Shown in pieces: positions 27,115-39,111 of a DNA stretch of 64,000 bases. The stretch spans positions 992,001 through 1,056,000 of the forward strand of contig JAULSN010000003.1 in the NCBI GenBank assembly GCA_033439765.1. Direction: 5' to 3'. The position numbers were made by a program, and so were the translations under genes. The stretch's first letter is position 1. Each line of letters opens with the position of its first letter. The notes below the pieces were generated by a model. The model searched no databases. It was not told where the DNA came from and worked only from the letters and a program-made list of their open reading frames with translations. This DNA is from Lasiosphaeria ovina. Its lineage: Eukaryota > Ascomycota > Sordariomycetes > Sordariales > Lasiosphaeriaceae.

Positions 27115-29412
27115 CGTGGAAAACTACCTTAGCTGGGCGTTCGAAGCATTCTCGCTGGGGTGTAAGTTTAGGTCCGACAAGCAAAAGAGCAGGCTACCAA
27201 GAGGCATTTAAAGCTCGGCCTAGGGTAAACCCTAGCCCTATCACCACCAAACTCAGCCTTACCTAACCGGCCGAACAAGGCGAGTAACACATGGCGGAGG
27301 TGGAGGGCTCGGGGTTGCAAATTCTGCAGAACACCTATCTGGTGTGATTAATTTCATCCCCACCAGGCCCATATATCACGAGGATGGAAACGCAAGAGGT
27401 GAAAGAAAAGGTGGCATGTCGAAAGAATAGATACTAATTAAATAAAGAAGAAATGAAAGGGGGGGGGAGAAAAGCATTCTTGAAAGACACGGGATGGTCA
27501 GTAGGTATTCTGAAATTCCCAGTCAAGCCAAGCCAAGGCCATTTTCTCTGAGAACTCTGAAACGGCGTTGAATGGTGGTTACTCTTCCCCCTCCTGGTTT
27601 TTCTTTTCCTAATTTGGCCCCCCTGTCTACGAGCACGACATAAATAGCTGCCCGCAGGTTGGATGTTGGATGTTGAAAGCCCGGGCCAGGCCAGAGTCAA
27701 TTGACTGTGTCTGACCTTGGCTAGCTGATCCTGGGCCTCGATTGCGAGGTTTGCCAATGCAGCTCTGTGGCGGCCCCCGATTGCCGCAAAATTATTGCAT
27801 AAGCTGACTCGTGAGAGAAGTTTCATAAGCTGTCAACCCAGTCTGACGCAGTCCAGTCCCCCCCCCCTCCATCCCACTCACTGTCTTATTGGCCCAACTG
27901 GCCTTTGAATTGCCTCCTTCGCCGTATATTACCACATAGATGAGGCAGATTGGATGCCAAAATGGTCAAACGAGCGAATGTGTTACCGCAAAATAATTAT
28001 CAAACAGTTTCAGTTTGATAAGCATAAGCAGGCCAACAGCTTGCAAGGCCTGGATGAAGTGTCGCGCGTGAGCAATCCTCTGTGTGTGCCGTACTTTGGG
28101 TTTCCGAATTATCTAGATTAATTAGTTCAAGCAACATAGCTCATATATTCAATTCGAGACAATTTAACATCCAGATACCTGTGGCGCCGAAATAGGAGCC
28201 GTGGAAGTGCACTAAGAAAAGCATGTATATTTGAAGGCTATTTTACAAAGGAAAAACTCCAGCAAGTAATTAAGGTACACAAAGGGGAAGGTCCCTGTGC
28301 AGGGTTAATACGAGCACTGCGGCGTAGTTCCAGGGGAGGTCGCTGGGGTGATCGCGAGCCACGCTGCTGCGCTCTAACAAGGGTGCTTTTTAGCGATCCC
28401 CATTCCAATCACTAATCACTCCGTGTTGTTTAGGCTAGGGGCTATTCCTTTCATGTCATTGCCCAGCTTGGCAAGTGGTTTGGCCACGCCAACAGCGCAA
28501 AGTCAGATGTGAATGATAGGTGCCTCATCCCCGATTTATGCGCCCTCGCCTGGCGTTTGAACTAATTAAAATTGCCCCTTCTCTTGCCCAGTTGCCCCCT
28601 GAATCGTACAAGGCTCCGTTGGAATCGGTAACAGGTGGAAGCAAAAATCGGGTTGCTTCTGCTGGCCCTAGGACTCGAGAATAAGCGCTACTTTGTTTCG
28701 TCCAAGATTACGTTGGGGGCGAAGCGTTCTGAAACTGGTGGTGGTCAGCGAACCAACCCTGTCAATTTCAAGACAGGGTTACGATCGAGCAGAGGCACCG
28801 GTACTTCGAAATGGCCCCGATTCCGCCAGGGATTTTCCCTCACCTGTCCTTTCTCCCCGTATCTTCGACTATGACTTCACCTTTTCTTCCTCGAATCCTA
28901 GGCCGCATGGTAGTTGCCCTTTCAGGTTGGAAGCATCTCAATACCTATATTAAGAACGTCCCTGACCTAACTCACATGCTCCAGTATTATTATACCATTG
29001 TATCTCCTTTAGAGGTCCCTCAGATACAAGACTTTGAGATTGCACTGGCCCCCGCTGAAGGCCACCTTTGATGCACCTGTGTCTTAATTATGACGTGTTT
29101 GTCCACGTCTCGATCCAAGCTGAAACTTCCGTGATCCCGGTATCAGGCCAGACGGCCTCATCCTCTATGACTGCACTTCAACGACGCCACCGCGCTGTTG
29201 CGGATAGGTGACAGTGACAGACAATATTACCCTGTCTTCTGCAATCATTTTCTTTTGTATTTAAGTGGACTTTCCCCCCTTTTCATCCTGTTGCCAGACT
29301 TCATCGGCATTCCTCCATACTTCAAGCCGCCCAAGTTTGCCTTCCCAACAGCTCTGTGTCCATTGGGTAAAATACTGTTGCCACCACATTTAAGTTCACA
29401 ACGCCAGTAATT
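27115..29412. other. Intergenic, 2.3 kb; right copy of duplicated block
   Basis: Bases 27115-28600 show no gene; the minus-strand frame 27434-27826 has no recognised resemblance. Bases about 28607-29205 are the right copy of the segmental duplication. A TTTAAG/TATTTAAG element near 29257-29264 lies about 150 bases before the copy H ATG. Confidence 0.5.
28607..29205 (+). repeat. Segmental duplication, right copy (5' flank of copy H)
   Basis: Homologous to 23585-24180 in the same orientation relative to the downstream FHA-like copy. An extra stretch of about 90 bases near 28940-29045 is absent or diverged in the left copy. Confidence 0.85.
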
Positions 29413-30423
29413 ATGTCCCAGGCCGGTCTGTCTAGAGTGTCCGATCCGCGGCCTGATGAGCCTCGAGGTCTCCCAAAAGATACCTTGTTCTTTCTCAGTC
29501 CACGGAACCAGGCCGCAGAGAGAATCTGCTATTACAACTGGGATACGAACCCTGAATTGCCCATGATTCACCTCGAAATCAATAGCGCAAACCAGAAGGA
29601 CCTTGATCTCGTCGAGTTCATAAACATGAAGGGGGAAAGAGAAGACACCCCTACGAAACTTGTCATTGTCGTTGGCAAAGACTTGCAGCCCAAAAGACCA
29701 GGGTGCCTGCTATCCTTCGGGGTTGCCGGCGGCAACGACGTGCGTCTCCCACCCGACAACTATTACACGAAGGACATCGCGAGCCGCAAGCTAGTCCAGA
29801 AGGGCAGGAAATACCACTACCATCAATGCTTCTTCACCATCGGCAGTGAGGAGAAGAGGCCACTGTTCCTCCAAGATGAGACCAGAGCATACTACCAAAC
29901 GGCGTTCAACTACGTCGTGCCAAAAAAGGAGGGCGTACCGAAAAGTGAGAGCTTGCACGCCTATAATATCGAGGCGTGTGCAGCGCCTGACCCGCCTAGC
30001 CGGGGCGAAATTCCACTGCACGACAGCTCAAAGCTACGTTTGACCCTCGGGCGTCGCCCAGGAGACGAAGATTCCACGGGTGCATTGTTTTCAATAACGT
30101 GGAGCCCGGAAGCTCTCGTGCCCAAGCGACATTCCGAGATCGCCAATCTCCTGCTCGTAAAGATTCCCGCCAAGTCCGGCGAGCAGAAGAATGCGGCCGA
30201 AGTCAAGGTTAAGGTGGAGCTCGGAGCTGACAGTAGTAGTAGTAGTAGCAGCAGCAGCAGCAAGGGGACGAGTCTCCCAGTAAGAGCGGCAAAGCGCGCG
30301 GCGTCCGCCGAAGTCCCCTCCGTCCCCTCTTCCTCCGCCACCACCGCCAAAGCGCCTGGAGTGAAGGTCCCAAGGACGGTGGCCTCGACTAATGCCGAGG
30401 AGCGAAACCTCAATGAAGGATAA
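29413..30423 (+). CDS. FHA-like family protein, copy H, intact (336 aa)
   Basis: This is the best-preserved stand-alone member and has no introns. Motif 1 is KDTLFFLSPRNQAAERICYY (residues 22-41). The strand pair is LLSFGVAGGNDVRLP (99-113). The strand KYHYHQCFFTI (133-143) is followed by LFLQDET (151-157). The C-terminal strand is LTLGRRPGDEDSTGALFSIT (210-229). In a classical FHA domain a Ser and His between the strands bind phosphothreonine; here Tyr/His/Gln-Cys occupy that stretch, so phosphopeptide binding is uncertain. A Ser run (274-283) comes from an AGT/AGC microsatellite, and the tail is Lys/Arg/Ser-rich and may act as a nuclear-localisation patch. ATG 29413 is the only suitable start. 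Confidence 0.85.
   Translation: MSQAGLSRVSDPRPDEPRGLPKDTLFFLSPRNQAAERICYYNWDTNPELPMIHLEINSANQKDLDLVEFINMKGEREDTPTKLVIVVGKDLQPKRPGCLLSFGVAGGNDVRLPPDNYYTKDIASRKLVQKGRKYHYHQCFFTIGSEEKRPLFLQDETRAYYQTAFNYVVPKKEGVPKSESLHAYNIEACAAPDPPSRGEIPLHDSSKLRLTLGRRPGDEDSTGALFSITWSPEALVPKRHSEIANLLLVKIPAKSGEQKNAAEVKVKVELGADSSSSSSSSSSKGTSLPVRAAKRAASAEVPSVPSSSATTAKAPGVKVPRTVASTNAEERNLNEG
30231..30261 (+). repeat. AGT/AGC trinucleotide microsatellite in copy H
   Basis: About ten consecutive AGT or AGC codons code a polyserine run, so length changes keep the frame. Confidence 0.9.
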
Positions 30424-32287
30424 CATTGAGGCCGCCAAGACGAAACAGTCCATTCTGGGACGGCTATCACATAATTGGAACTGGCGGCAATCAAATACTT
30501 AGGTGCCTATCTACTGTCTAGTACCGTTAGTGTTATTCGTTGTTCTTCACAATAACCAGGCTAGTCTTGCAATAGGGGGAATGAAAAGGGTCTGTACACT
30601 TATTTTTTTAGTCTTTTCTTTTGCCTTGTTTGCGTCTCCTATTCAATAACACCTCAGTTTTGGTTGGCACAAGATAAGAAGAAAAAAGGGGAAAATCCCT
30701 CGCTGGAAATCTCATTTGTAATTCTTCAAAATTCGGTGTCTTGTCCTCTTTACTCTGAAAATTACTGTGCTGTTCAATCATCATTGGCTCCATCATGCTG
30801 ATGTTACCCTGTTGCTTCGTTTAGGCTGCGTAGAAAGAATATCACATACTAGGTACGCAAACGGTACTACCCCCCTGTTTTATAAAAGGGGCTGTGTTGA
30901 ATAACTCCTTAACCAAGTGTTGGGCTCCTTGTTGACATTACCAGGCGCCGAGGTGGGTTTGAGGCTATAAAGGGTGAGTATTTGGCGTCTTATATCTGCA
31001 TTTCATGGCCAGTAATCCACAGCCTAAATTAGGACTGACTCACAGAGGGCATAGCCTAGAATTTATTTATGCGGTTCTCCCTAATGTCCGGTTAGTAAGG
31101 TGTCTGCGAGGGCGATCTAATAGAAATACGATATTGCAGTCTAACGAGTCATTAACATCCTACTACTCAGCTTACCCTTCATGGCAGCTAGATAGTGTTG
31201 GTCCAGGCTAATTTACAAGGCAATCAATATTTACCGGCAATCATCCAACGTCCGGATTTCGAGCAAAATGCCGCTCAATGTGCATAGTTCATGTCCAAAG
31301 CATTACGTCGTTAACCTGATCAGTGTGTTTCTCTTATCATCACGTTTATGCCAACCACAATCCACCTAGGTTTTCATAGCGCAGTTACTTACTCGATAAC
31401 GTGTGGAGGGTTCCATAATAAAAGTTCATGAGCACGGTAGCCGACAAGATGCCGTTCGTCACTGCTTCTATGTAACCCCAATATGATGCTCTCCCTTATG
31501 TGTGTGGGCGTGGTTAAGCGGCAAAACCAGATGTGAGTGGTGGTTTGCACTCGCGAAATTATGGGGCCAATTAAACCCGTTATTGTTAAGGAACTGTGCA
31601 TTGAACAGTCCCTCGTCAGGTTACACCATTTCGACCACTGCAAATTGTTGGCTACAGGCAGTCGGCCATGCCTGTCATTCTTGTTTTAATTAGGCAGTTA
31701 ATTACACCTGGCCATTCCTTTTACGCCATCTTTCTTGTCGATGCCACGACAAAGCTAATTCGTCTTGGTTTACCGATATAACATTAGTCCTAGATGTAAT
31801 TGGACTCGAAAACAGCCCCAATAGGGTGTGATGGGGGTGTCATCATAGTACTGCAAGGGTTGAGTCTCTTTTCCCGATGTCTTGAATCCCCATCAACGAT
31901 TGACGAGTGTGTAAAGCATTTAGTGCATTCTTCTCGTTGCGGACCTTATTGTCTAGTGAACTCGGATTTGGGCTTTGGTGCACCGCCTGGTAGTCGGAAC
32001 ATCCTTGGCGGACGCCGTGTCTTGACTGATATTTGGTCGGCCACTTCGGTGTTGCAGGTAGCAGAGCGAGGCCAATTTCGGTGGCATATAGGAATATGAA
32101 AGAGAATAGGACTTGCAAGAGAAAAGTTTGATCGCGGTGGAAGGTTGCCAGTAAACTTCAAAGTCAATCTTGACGGACGTGGTCGAAACAACTCCCATAT
32201 AAAAAAGTTTAAGTCGGTAAATATGCTCATAGCATGATTAAGTGCCTATCTGCTTTCCAAGACTAGAAAACCTCAACAAACTGGCGT
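30424..32287. other. Intergenic, 1.9 kb, no gene seen
   Basis: Short chance frames only, on both strands. T-rich at 30600-30640. Confidence 0.5.
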
Positions 32288-35200
32288 TTACTGATGGTCC
32301 TCGGTTGGATCGCGAAACGCATCCCATAGGTAGTCTTCCAGTTGCGCGTCAAAATTCATATCATCCCCAAAGTTTCCGGGCCACGTGCCGCCCAGTCCCA
32401 TGTCTCCAAACGAGTCGGGAATATGAAAGTCAGAAATCGGCATATGATTGCCTATCAAATGGTAGTTCTCAACACCGAGCTCCCCAAAACGGGGCATCAT
32501 GTCGGCGGTCGGCATATTGCCGTCCTGGGGCGCCAGGTTGAGCGAAGAAAGGTCAGTCAGGCTCGACAAGACCACGCCGCTGTCCGTCTGGGAACCGCCA
32601 GTGGTTTCGCGGTCTGATGTTTCGGACCGTGGGTGGTCGTCCTGGTTCCTGTTGCCGTTGGGAGAGCGCTCGGGCGCCATCCGCATCGCCAGCCAGTCTT
32701 CAATCAGCGCGTCCAAACCAGTCGAGACGACCCGCTCAAGATACGATACCATGGCCGGCTCTGATGTGGGGGCTGAGATCCCTTGCCCCTGGAGTTGGGC
32801 AACCAGGGCCTGAGTGCCTCGCTGTTGCACATACTCACGGAAGTTGCAGAAGTCGTCAGACAACCCCTGATCGATGTAAGGCGAACTCGGCCGCGCGTGT
32901 TCTGGGAACAACAGGTTCCAAATGGCAAACCACTGCTCTGGCGTCGACAGGTCCGCCCTGGACTTCTTGTGCAGCACTGCTTGCTGTTGATGCGAGATGC
33001 CGTGCTGGGGATCCCATTCCTTGAGCACACATCCCGGGCCGGGCTGCTCATGGTGCTTCCTGTGACCATCCTCGTTGGGAAGGATTAACTTGCAGCGCTC
33101 GCAGTAGATGGGCGTGTGTTTCCGGGCCAGGTGCTGTTTTATCCGGCTTATCTGGACAAACTTTTCCCGCCTTAAGCAGTCACGGTGCCTGTTGGGATCG
33201 AGCTTCCAAAAAGGGCAGGCAAGAGTCTTGCCACTTGGCAGATCGTGGCCACGCTTCGGTTTCTTGGGAGGTGGCATGCGATCTCTGTCCTTGTCATCGC
33301 CGTCCTCTTCGTTGTCCTCGTCCCGTCTTGTCCTTTTGAGATTCGGCCCAGCAGACTCCTGGCTGGAGCTGTCTGTGCTCTGCCCTGCCACGTTGGATCT
33401 TGTTGAGCTTGAACCCCCATTTTGATATGATTCGTTGCTAGACGGCCCCTGAGAGTTCGTGCCATCGCTGGGCTCACCATCGGTCGTGGGGGGAGATTTA
33501 CCGTGATCGGATTTCGACGAGGCTTTCGACGTTTCAGTCCTGTATTGGTCGAGCAGTTGACGTGCTGTCGCTCTCACGACAATTAATAGGATACCAGAGG
33601 GATCAAGAGAAAACTCTTCTGGCGAGTCTGGAATTGACATCATATCCGGGTCCATCGATGTGGCAGGAGATTCGGTGAGTGAGACTCGGGTTGGGGCGTT
33701 AAAGATACCTTTGCTAGCCATCGGTGACACCACAAGCCCTTCCCTAGAGTGGCTCGGGGCATTGGGATCGGGAACTGCTTGGAGGGGTCTAAGTTGCGAC
33801 GAGCCACTTGACGGGTGAACTTTCGGACAGTTGTCGATGATGTGGCGGTAATCGTGAATATCTGTAGAGAATCGGGGTTGCGAAATAGTCGCGCACCCGC
33901 ATCTCTCTTCGTGAGAGGGGAGAACGTGCCAGAGGCAGATTCCATCTGCTTTCTTCACAAGTTCCCATCTGCTCTCGGTGGCACAAAGAATCGAGACCAA
34001 AACCTTTGGGGATAACTCGACTCCGGAAAACCCCAATGGACGGCGAGTTGTTGGAAAGCCTCGGGCAATGACGGGTTTTATCCTACCCCCAAGCCACCCC
34101 GTTGCTATTAGGGGGGCTATGTTTGGTACGTTTTCTCTGCCCCGATGGGCCACTTCGATTTTCCAACAACTCTCAGGTGCTTGGGTGCCGAGTGGCAAAT
34201 GTGTTACGTCCTGATTGATAAGCAAGGGCGCATGGTGGGTTGCAATTTCCTCGTTAGAATCTTGGAGGGCGGTCGTTAGCCAAGCAAGCTGCTCGCCACA
34301 CTCTGCAATTGAGCGGCGAGGACCGGCAACTTCAACGACAAGCGTAGACCTCTTGAGTACAGCCTTGATCTCCGTTTTGTCCCGAAGAAAAGCTGTCCGA
34401 GTTAGCAACCCTGCTTCGGGAAGTTACTTAATTCTTGGTACGCTGGTGAGACTCTTAATTACCTGAGGCAAAACTGTAATCTTTTCTCCCAACAGCGTCC
34501 TTGAGCACCTGAAGAATTTCGCTACTTCCAGATGACCATGTCCGCGTCATGTACTCTTCAACTCGGGTTGCTTGAGTCTGGTCTTCGGACGAGCTGGTGA
34601 GGACAATGATGTTGCCAAGTGCCTCTCCAGTGCCAGTTCGATTCTTGGTCCGCTCCCGCTCGAGGCGCTTCATTGGAGCTAGCCAGGGAATGTGGAAGGC
34701 TGCCCTGTAGATACAAGGACTTTGCTTCCTGCTGATCTTTCCGGTGGGTAGCGCATTCAAAATCTCGTGTCGGATGTTGTTTATCATGATTTTAGGTTTA
34801 GAGTCATCCCAGTGAAAAGAGGACTCCTTCAAAAGACTGTCAACCAGCCACGTGTATGCCTTGCTGTTGAGAATGGTTTGACTGTAGGTTGAAAAGTCGG
34901 GGTGGCCCGCATGATCGTCCATGTCATCTACACCTTCGAAGTACTCCGAAACGACGGGCTCTTGGCGTCGCTCGAGAGGGCTAGTCTCCCACATGAGCAT
35001 TTTTTCTTGAATAGACATTCCTCCGAGCTTCCTTGTGGCCATATCCTCTTCTTTGTCGTTACACAATATGTGCTTCATTTGCGCAACTACTTCCCTGGAG
35101 CGTCCATATCAGCATACCAATTGGGTCGTTAATCAGACAATTGATCATCTGTCGCTGACTTACTGGTGGTGGTTGTAGACAAAATGCATAATTCGGAGGT

Positions 35201-35891
35201 TCAGGTCAATCGGTTCCGATTGAGCAAGCCTAATTGCAAATGCTTTGAGAAGCTCAGGCAGAACCTCAAAAAACAAGGCGCGGTTGGCTTGGTCGACATA
35301 TTGTTGAACCTTGCCATAGATGGCATTGCAGACTTCAGAGATGGATTGCTGGGCCGCGCTTGGGATCGACACAGTTGCCGCTGAAATGACCGTCCTGGCA
35401 TCGTCGTTGTCTAAATGCAGGTTCCGACTTTCTGGTACGGTGTGGTCCGGATTGTCGAGGGCCATGTTGCAGGCCAGAGGTGGTGCAGACTCGTAGCCCG
35501 AATCCGTAAATCCCCCTTCGCAGAGTAGCCCGAGTATATCGGATTTACCCGCCACACGACCTGGGCTATGGCTGCGGAGGAGGGTGTAATCGTCTGCCCT
35601 GGCATCGGTTGGGCTCGGAGGTGGGGGTGTTGGGGATCGGTATGAGTCGAATGACATTATTGGCCGGCTTGTCTCAGGATCAATATCCGGACTGCTTGCC
35701 GGGCTACAATCACTCTTTGCTTCATCTTGCGCCCTCTCCACCAAGAGTTCATGGCGCTTGCGGCAGGCGTTGCCCGTCTTGCTTGGGAACCCTTCCTGCT
35801 GGATTTGATTCCAGTTCTTGCTGGTGGCTCGTAAGGCCAGGAGCTTAAAATCATCGACTCCTGTCCAGAGACCAGAGCTTGGGCGAGGCAT
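32288..35891 (-). CDS. Myb-like / C2H2-type fungal regulator, about 1160 aa, 3 exons
   Basis: Exons 35891-35164, 35094-34463 and 34410-32288 join in frame to 1160 codons. Introns: 35095-35163 (GTAAGT..CCAG, branch GCTGAT) and 34411-34462 (GTAATT..GCAG). The N-terminus GLWTGVDDFKLLALRATSKN with GNACRKRHELLVER is Myb/SANT-like. A helical region (LFFEVLPELLKAFAIRLAQ) and an AYTWLVDSLLKESSFHWDD block follow, then PVIARGFPTTRRP, seen in a large family of uncharacterised fungal proteins. The C-terminal zinc-finger region has CPFWKLDPNRHRDCLRREKF, IKQHLARKHTPIYCERC and a later Cys/His set, then QWFAIWNLLFPEHARPSSPY. It is probably nuclear. Only 95 bases separate ATG 35891 from the upstream gene's stop, so the two may be one gene: an intron ending ACAG near 35986, with CTGAC branch site, would join them. 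Confidence 0.78.
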
Positions 35892-35986
35892 GTGGGGTGT
35901 CGGTGCAGTGTATTCCTCCAATCGGAAATTCGAATGCAAGTCGGGCCAATTACCAAGAATTACAAAGTCCGATTCAGTGTCCACTG

Positions 35987-37590
35987 TTATGGCCAACACA
36001 ATGTCAGCTTCGTGAATATATTACGCCTGAGGCAGCGCCCAGCTTGAAGGAGGTAACACCCACACCGAGAAACCATCGGGTTCAACATTTGGTAGTTGGG
36101 GTCCGGCACATTGGTGGCCAGTTCCTGCTTCACTGCACGAGCAACGCCCGCATCCCGGTCGTGCTCCTGGCGGGTGCTCCCCGGATTGGCCGCATTCACA
36201 ACGGGGCTGTGTTCAAACCGGTCTCGACTCTCGGGCTTTGTAGTAACTGATACAGAATACTGGGAATTGAGGGTTTCTCCGGGATGTGTTCCCCCCCTCC
36301 TCCTCCTTCCTCTACTCGGCCCATCGGGACGTTGAGCAAGCACATCACGAAGAAGCGGATCGTCCTTGTCTTTGTCCACGTGATGAACCCGGACATGCCT
36401 TTGAGTGGTGGTATCAGTACCATTATGCACACACGCATCAAAAGCTTACATACCTCTGCAAGTTTTCGGGTCGTGGATATTTGTGTTCTCTGTCGGGGCA
36501 AAATGGGCAGACATAGCCCGGCGAGTCGTGGACTAGCCCGTGACGGATCATTTCGTTTTTGCGCTTGAATCCCTTTCCGGCCTCGCTCCGGGCACAGCCA
36601 TGAACAGGGCAATAATGCGGCCTCGCAGACGAGTGCACGTTTGCGTGCGAGTTCAAGAGATACTGTGTCTGGAACGGGGGCGCAGTGCAGCCGTCAAAAT
36701 TGCACACGTATGAGCCTGACTGGCTGGTAAGGCCCTCAATGCTCATCCTCTCCGAGATTATTGCTGTCGATGGGTCCGACGTCGGGGGTTCTGCTGAGCT
36801 GCTGGGGTAGTCATACGGCTGATGGCCATTTGGTTGGGGATAGAAACCATGCCTGGGGCTTGTGACGGAGGAGGCAAGGGAGTGATTCGGCGACAGAGGG
36901 TCTCGGCGAAAAGTCTCGGACGGGGAGATGGGAGGGGACGCGTGATAGCTGTGCATTGAGGGCAGACGCGGCAGAGACTGTGGGAAATCAGGGTTGGGAC
37001 TCCGTATCCTCTCCCTCCCCGCATGGTAGCTGCTTTTGAGCTGGTTTATATCTCCCAGCGCAGCCGCGAGAGATGGCAGCGGTGTCTGGCCGCCGCTTGT
37101 ATCAGGCCTCGGAGAGTCCAGTCCGTTGGGTGCCAAGTCGTCATCTGCCCCAATTTTCTCTGCCGGTGGCTCTTCCAAAACCTGAAGCCTCAGTGTCTTG
37201 GGGTTTGTAGCGGTCAGCTCCTCGTCGTTGTCTGACAAGAAGGAGCGACTGGCCGAGGGGTCCACCTCAGACTGCCAGTGGGAGTGAGGAGGGAAGGGCC
37301 CGTCGGGCCTGCCATACTTGTGCGTGTCTGTAAAACACGGAAGACCGCCACGGACGCAGGGTTCACATCTTTCGCCGCCTGGACAGTCGATGCCTCGCAA
37401 GTCGCAAGACTCGCACCCACCGAATTGGGTGCGTGGATAGTTGAACTGAACTGAACGTTGAGGAGCCATCAAGGACAGTTCCCTACGAGAAACGGAGTTG
37501 GCCATCTAGGTAATTATCCAAAGTTCAATCACATAAACAAGAATTGCAGCTTACTTCAGGTCTAGACCAGGTTCGATTGGTGGCCGCCAT
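35987..37590 (-). CDS. C2H2 zinc-finger protein, about 499 aa, 3 exons
   Basis: Exons 37590-37555, 37505-36454 and 36398-35987 give 500 codons including the stop. Introns: 37506-37554 (GTAAGC..CTAG) and 36399-36453 (GTATGT..AAAG, branch TACTGAT). A Cys-rich N-terminal motif (CESCDLRGIDCPGGERCEPC) is followed by a Ser/Pro-rich linker, then C2H2 fingers: YVCNFDGCTAPPFQTQYLLN, HYCPVHGCARSEAGKGF with MIRHGLVHD, and YVCPFCPDREHKYPRPENLQ spliced to RHVRVHHVDKDKDDPLLRDV. A basic RGRRRRGG follows. This finger set and the YPRPENLQRHVRVHH string are typical of fungal C2H2 regulators, so a nuclear DNA-binding role is likely. The second intron falls inside the last finger. The start could also be ATG 37505. 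The 3' end may splice into the gene at 32288-35891. Confidence 0.8.
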
Positions 37591-38565
37591 GCTTCCAGAG
37601 TCGGGCTAATGTGATCGCGCACGTCGTCCGGGTCGTAGATATCGGATCGCATCGTTGCCAATTGGTTTCTTCACACTTTCTTCCTTCGTCACCAAGAGCG
37701 AGTTGTGTTGCTATGGCTATGACCACAAAAAAAGTGCATGGGGCTTCCAGAACGCCAAACGGAAAGTTCATTTTTGCATTTGGGTGTCAATTGAAGTCGT
37801 CCAACCGGCAATTGACGATGCCAAGAAAACAGGCAAAAATCTCAGGCTCCAGATTGCAGCCCACCACCCAGTTCGCACAGCACAGCTCAGCCCATCGCGC
37901 AGCTGTGCCATTGCATTCCATTGGCCCGGCAGATACCGACACGCATCGCTAGCCTTCTCATGGCCCAATTGCAATGACGCGAAGAGACTGACGAGCCAAG
38001 GCATAAGCCACCATGGCTAGCTCAAGTAGGTAAAGCAGTTTTTTATGTCGCGGATCAATATTGTCGCCCAAAATCTCCCCGATACTCCAGTCTTTGTCCA
38101 TCTCGTTAGAAACTGTACATCTGTAACGAATGCAATAGTAGCATCTGGTGGCTCAACTTGCATCTCATCATTTGAATCATCATTCATAAAGTATTCAAGG
38201 TTCGCATGAATGGCCAGTGGTGCCTTAAGCACTCTCAGCCCGTGGTATTAGCAAGTGGCCAGCTCGCAGCTGTCTACCATCTCGCCACCGAACTTGACGC
38301 CACCCGGATTCTCACATTAACAGCCGTTGGAATCCCCAGCCGTCCGATCGCAGCCCCTGAACACAAAATAGTGTCCAGTTGTTTCGAGTAATTCTTTCTT
38401 TGGAGGGCGTCTAACAATAAACCCGTGCCCTCATCGCTCTTCAGCTTCCCAACATACTTCAGCGTAAGTTTCATATCGTCGTACAGCCTTACAAGTGAGT
38501 GCTGCTCTGTAACTAATTATAGTCAGGCAAGGTTAGCCCCCTGAGGCCGCGTCGATCAAGCACAG
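37591..38565. other. Intergenic, no supported gene
   Basis: The minus-strand frame 38274-38474 (MKLTLKYVGKLKSDEGTGLL) starts with ATG and may belong with the broken frames at 38566-39100, but no family is recognised. Confidence 0.4.
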
Positions 38566-39100
38566 TCAGGAGACGGCATGCATCTCTGGATCAGCGACTT
38601 GATGGATAGACTCACAGTTGTATTCGACCGCACCTCCCAACGCTTTCTGGACTTCTTGGTAGAACCCCACCCTCTTCGCCATGTGGTCGAGGATCTGAAC
38701 CAGAGAGTCATGAAAAATAGTCTGGCCTTGGAGACAACTCCGTTTATCGAGCTTTTTTCTCGACTCTGCAGCAAGAGCTGCAATGGCCTCTAGGCTCTCT
38801 GCAACACCTGTTACTGACTCCTTGGACACCTGAGAACTTATCGAAGTCCTGGAGGCTCTTGAGAGCTTTGAGCCCCGCGAGCTTGGCCTTGATATTCCTC
38901 CAGCTGACGTCCGAGATGATGTCCGCTTCAAACCTCGACCTGAGGATTGCTTTGTAGAGTCGTTCAACAGATTGATTGAATATGTCGTGACTGAAGCGCT
39001 CCAAAGGATCAAAGACCACTCGCGCTCTGAAGTTCAGGGCACCATCCAACGCAGCATCGCCCTCCGTCTCATTCCTGCTGTTTCCTACGACGGGAGCCAT
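38566..39100 (-). pseudogene. Frameshifted unknown protein fragment
   Basis: ATG 39100 opens MAPVVGNSRNETEGDAALDG and reads through VVFDPLERFSHDIFNQSVER, LYKAILRSRF, VSWRNIKAKLAGLKALKSLQ and DFDKFS. The pattern then continues one frame over as QVSKESVTGVAESLEAIAAL, FHDSLVQILDHMAKRVGFYQ and EVQKALGGAVEY before a stop. Both halves look like helical, genuinely coding sequence, so a single indel near 38855-38870 is likely. I do not recognise the family; the helical pattern is compatible with an N-terminal region of a larger protein. Its ATG is 11 bases from the divergent ATG of the hydrolase at 39112, which leaves no room for two ordinary promoters. Confidence 0.5.
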
Positions 39101-39111
39101 CCCTTGACGCG

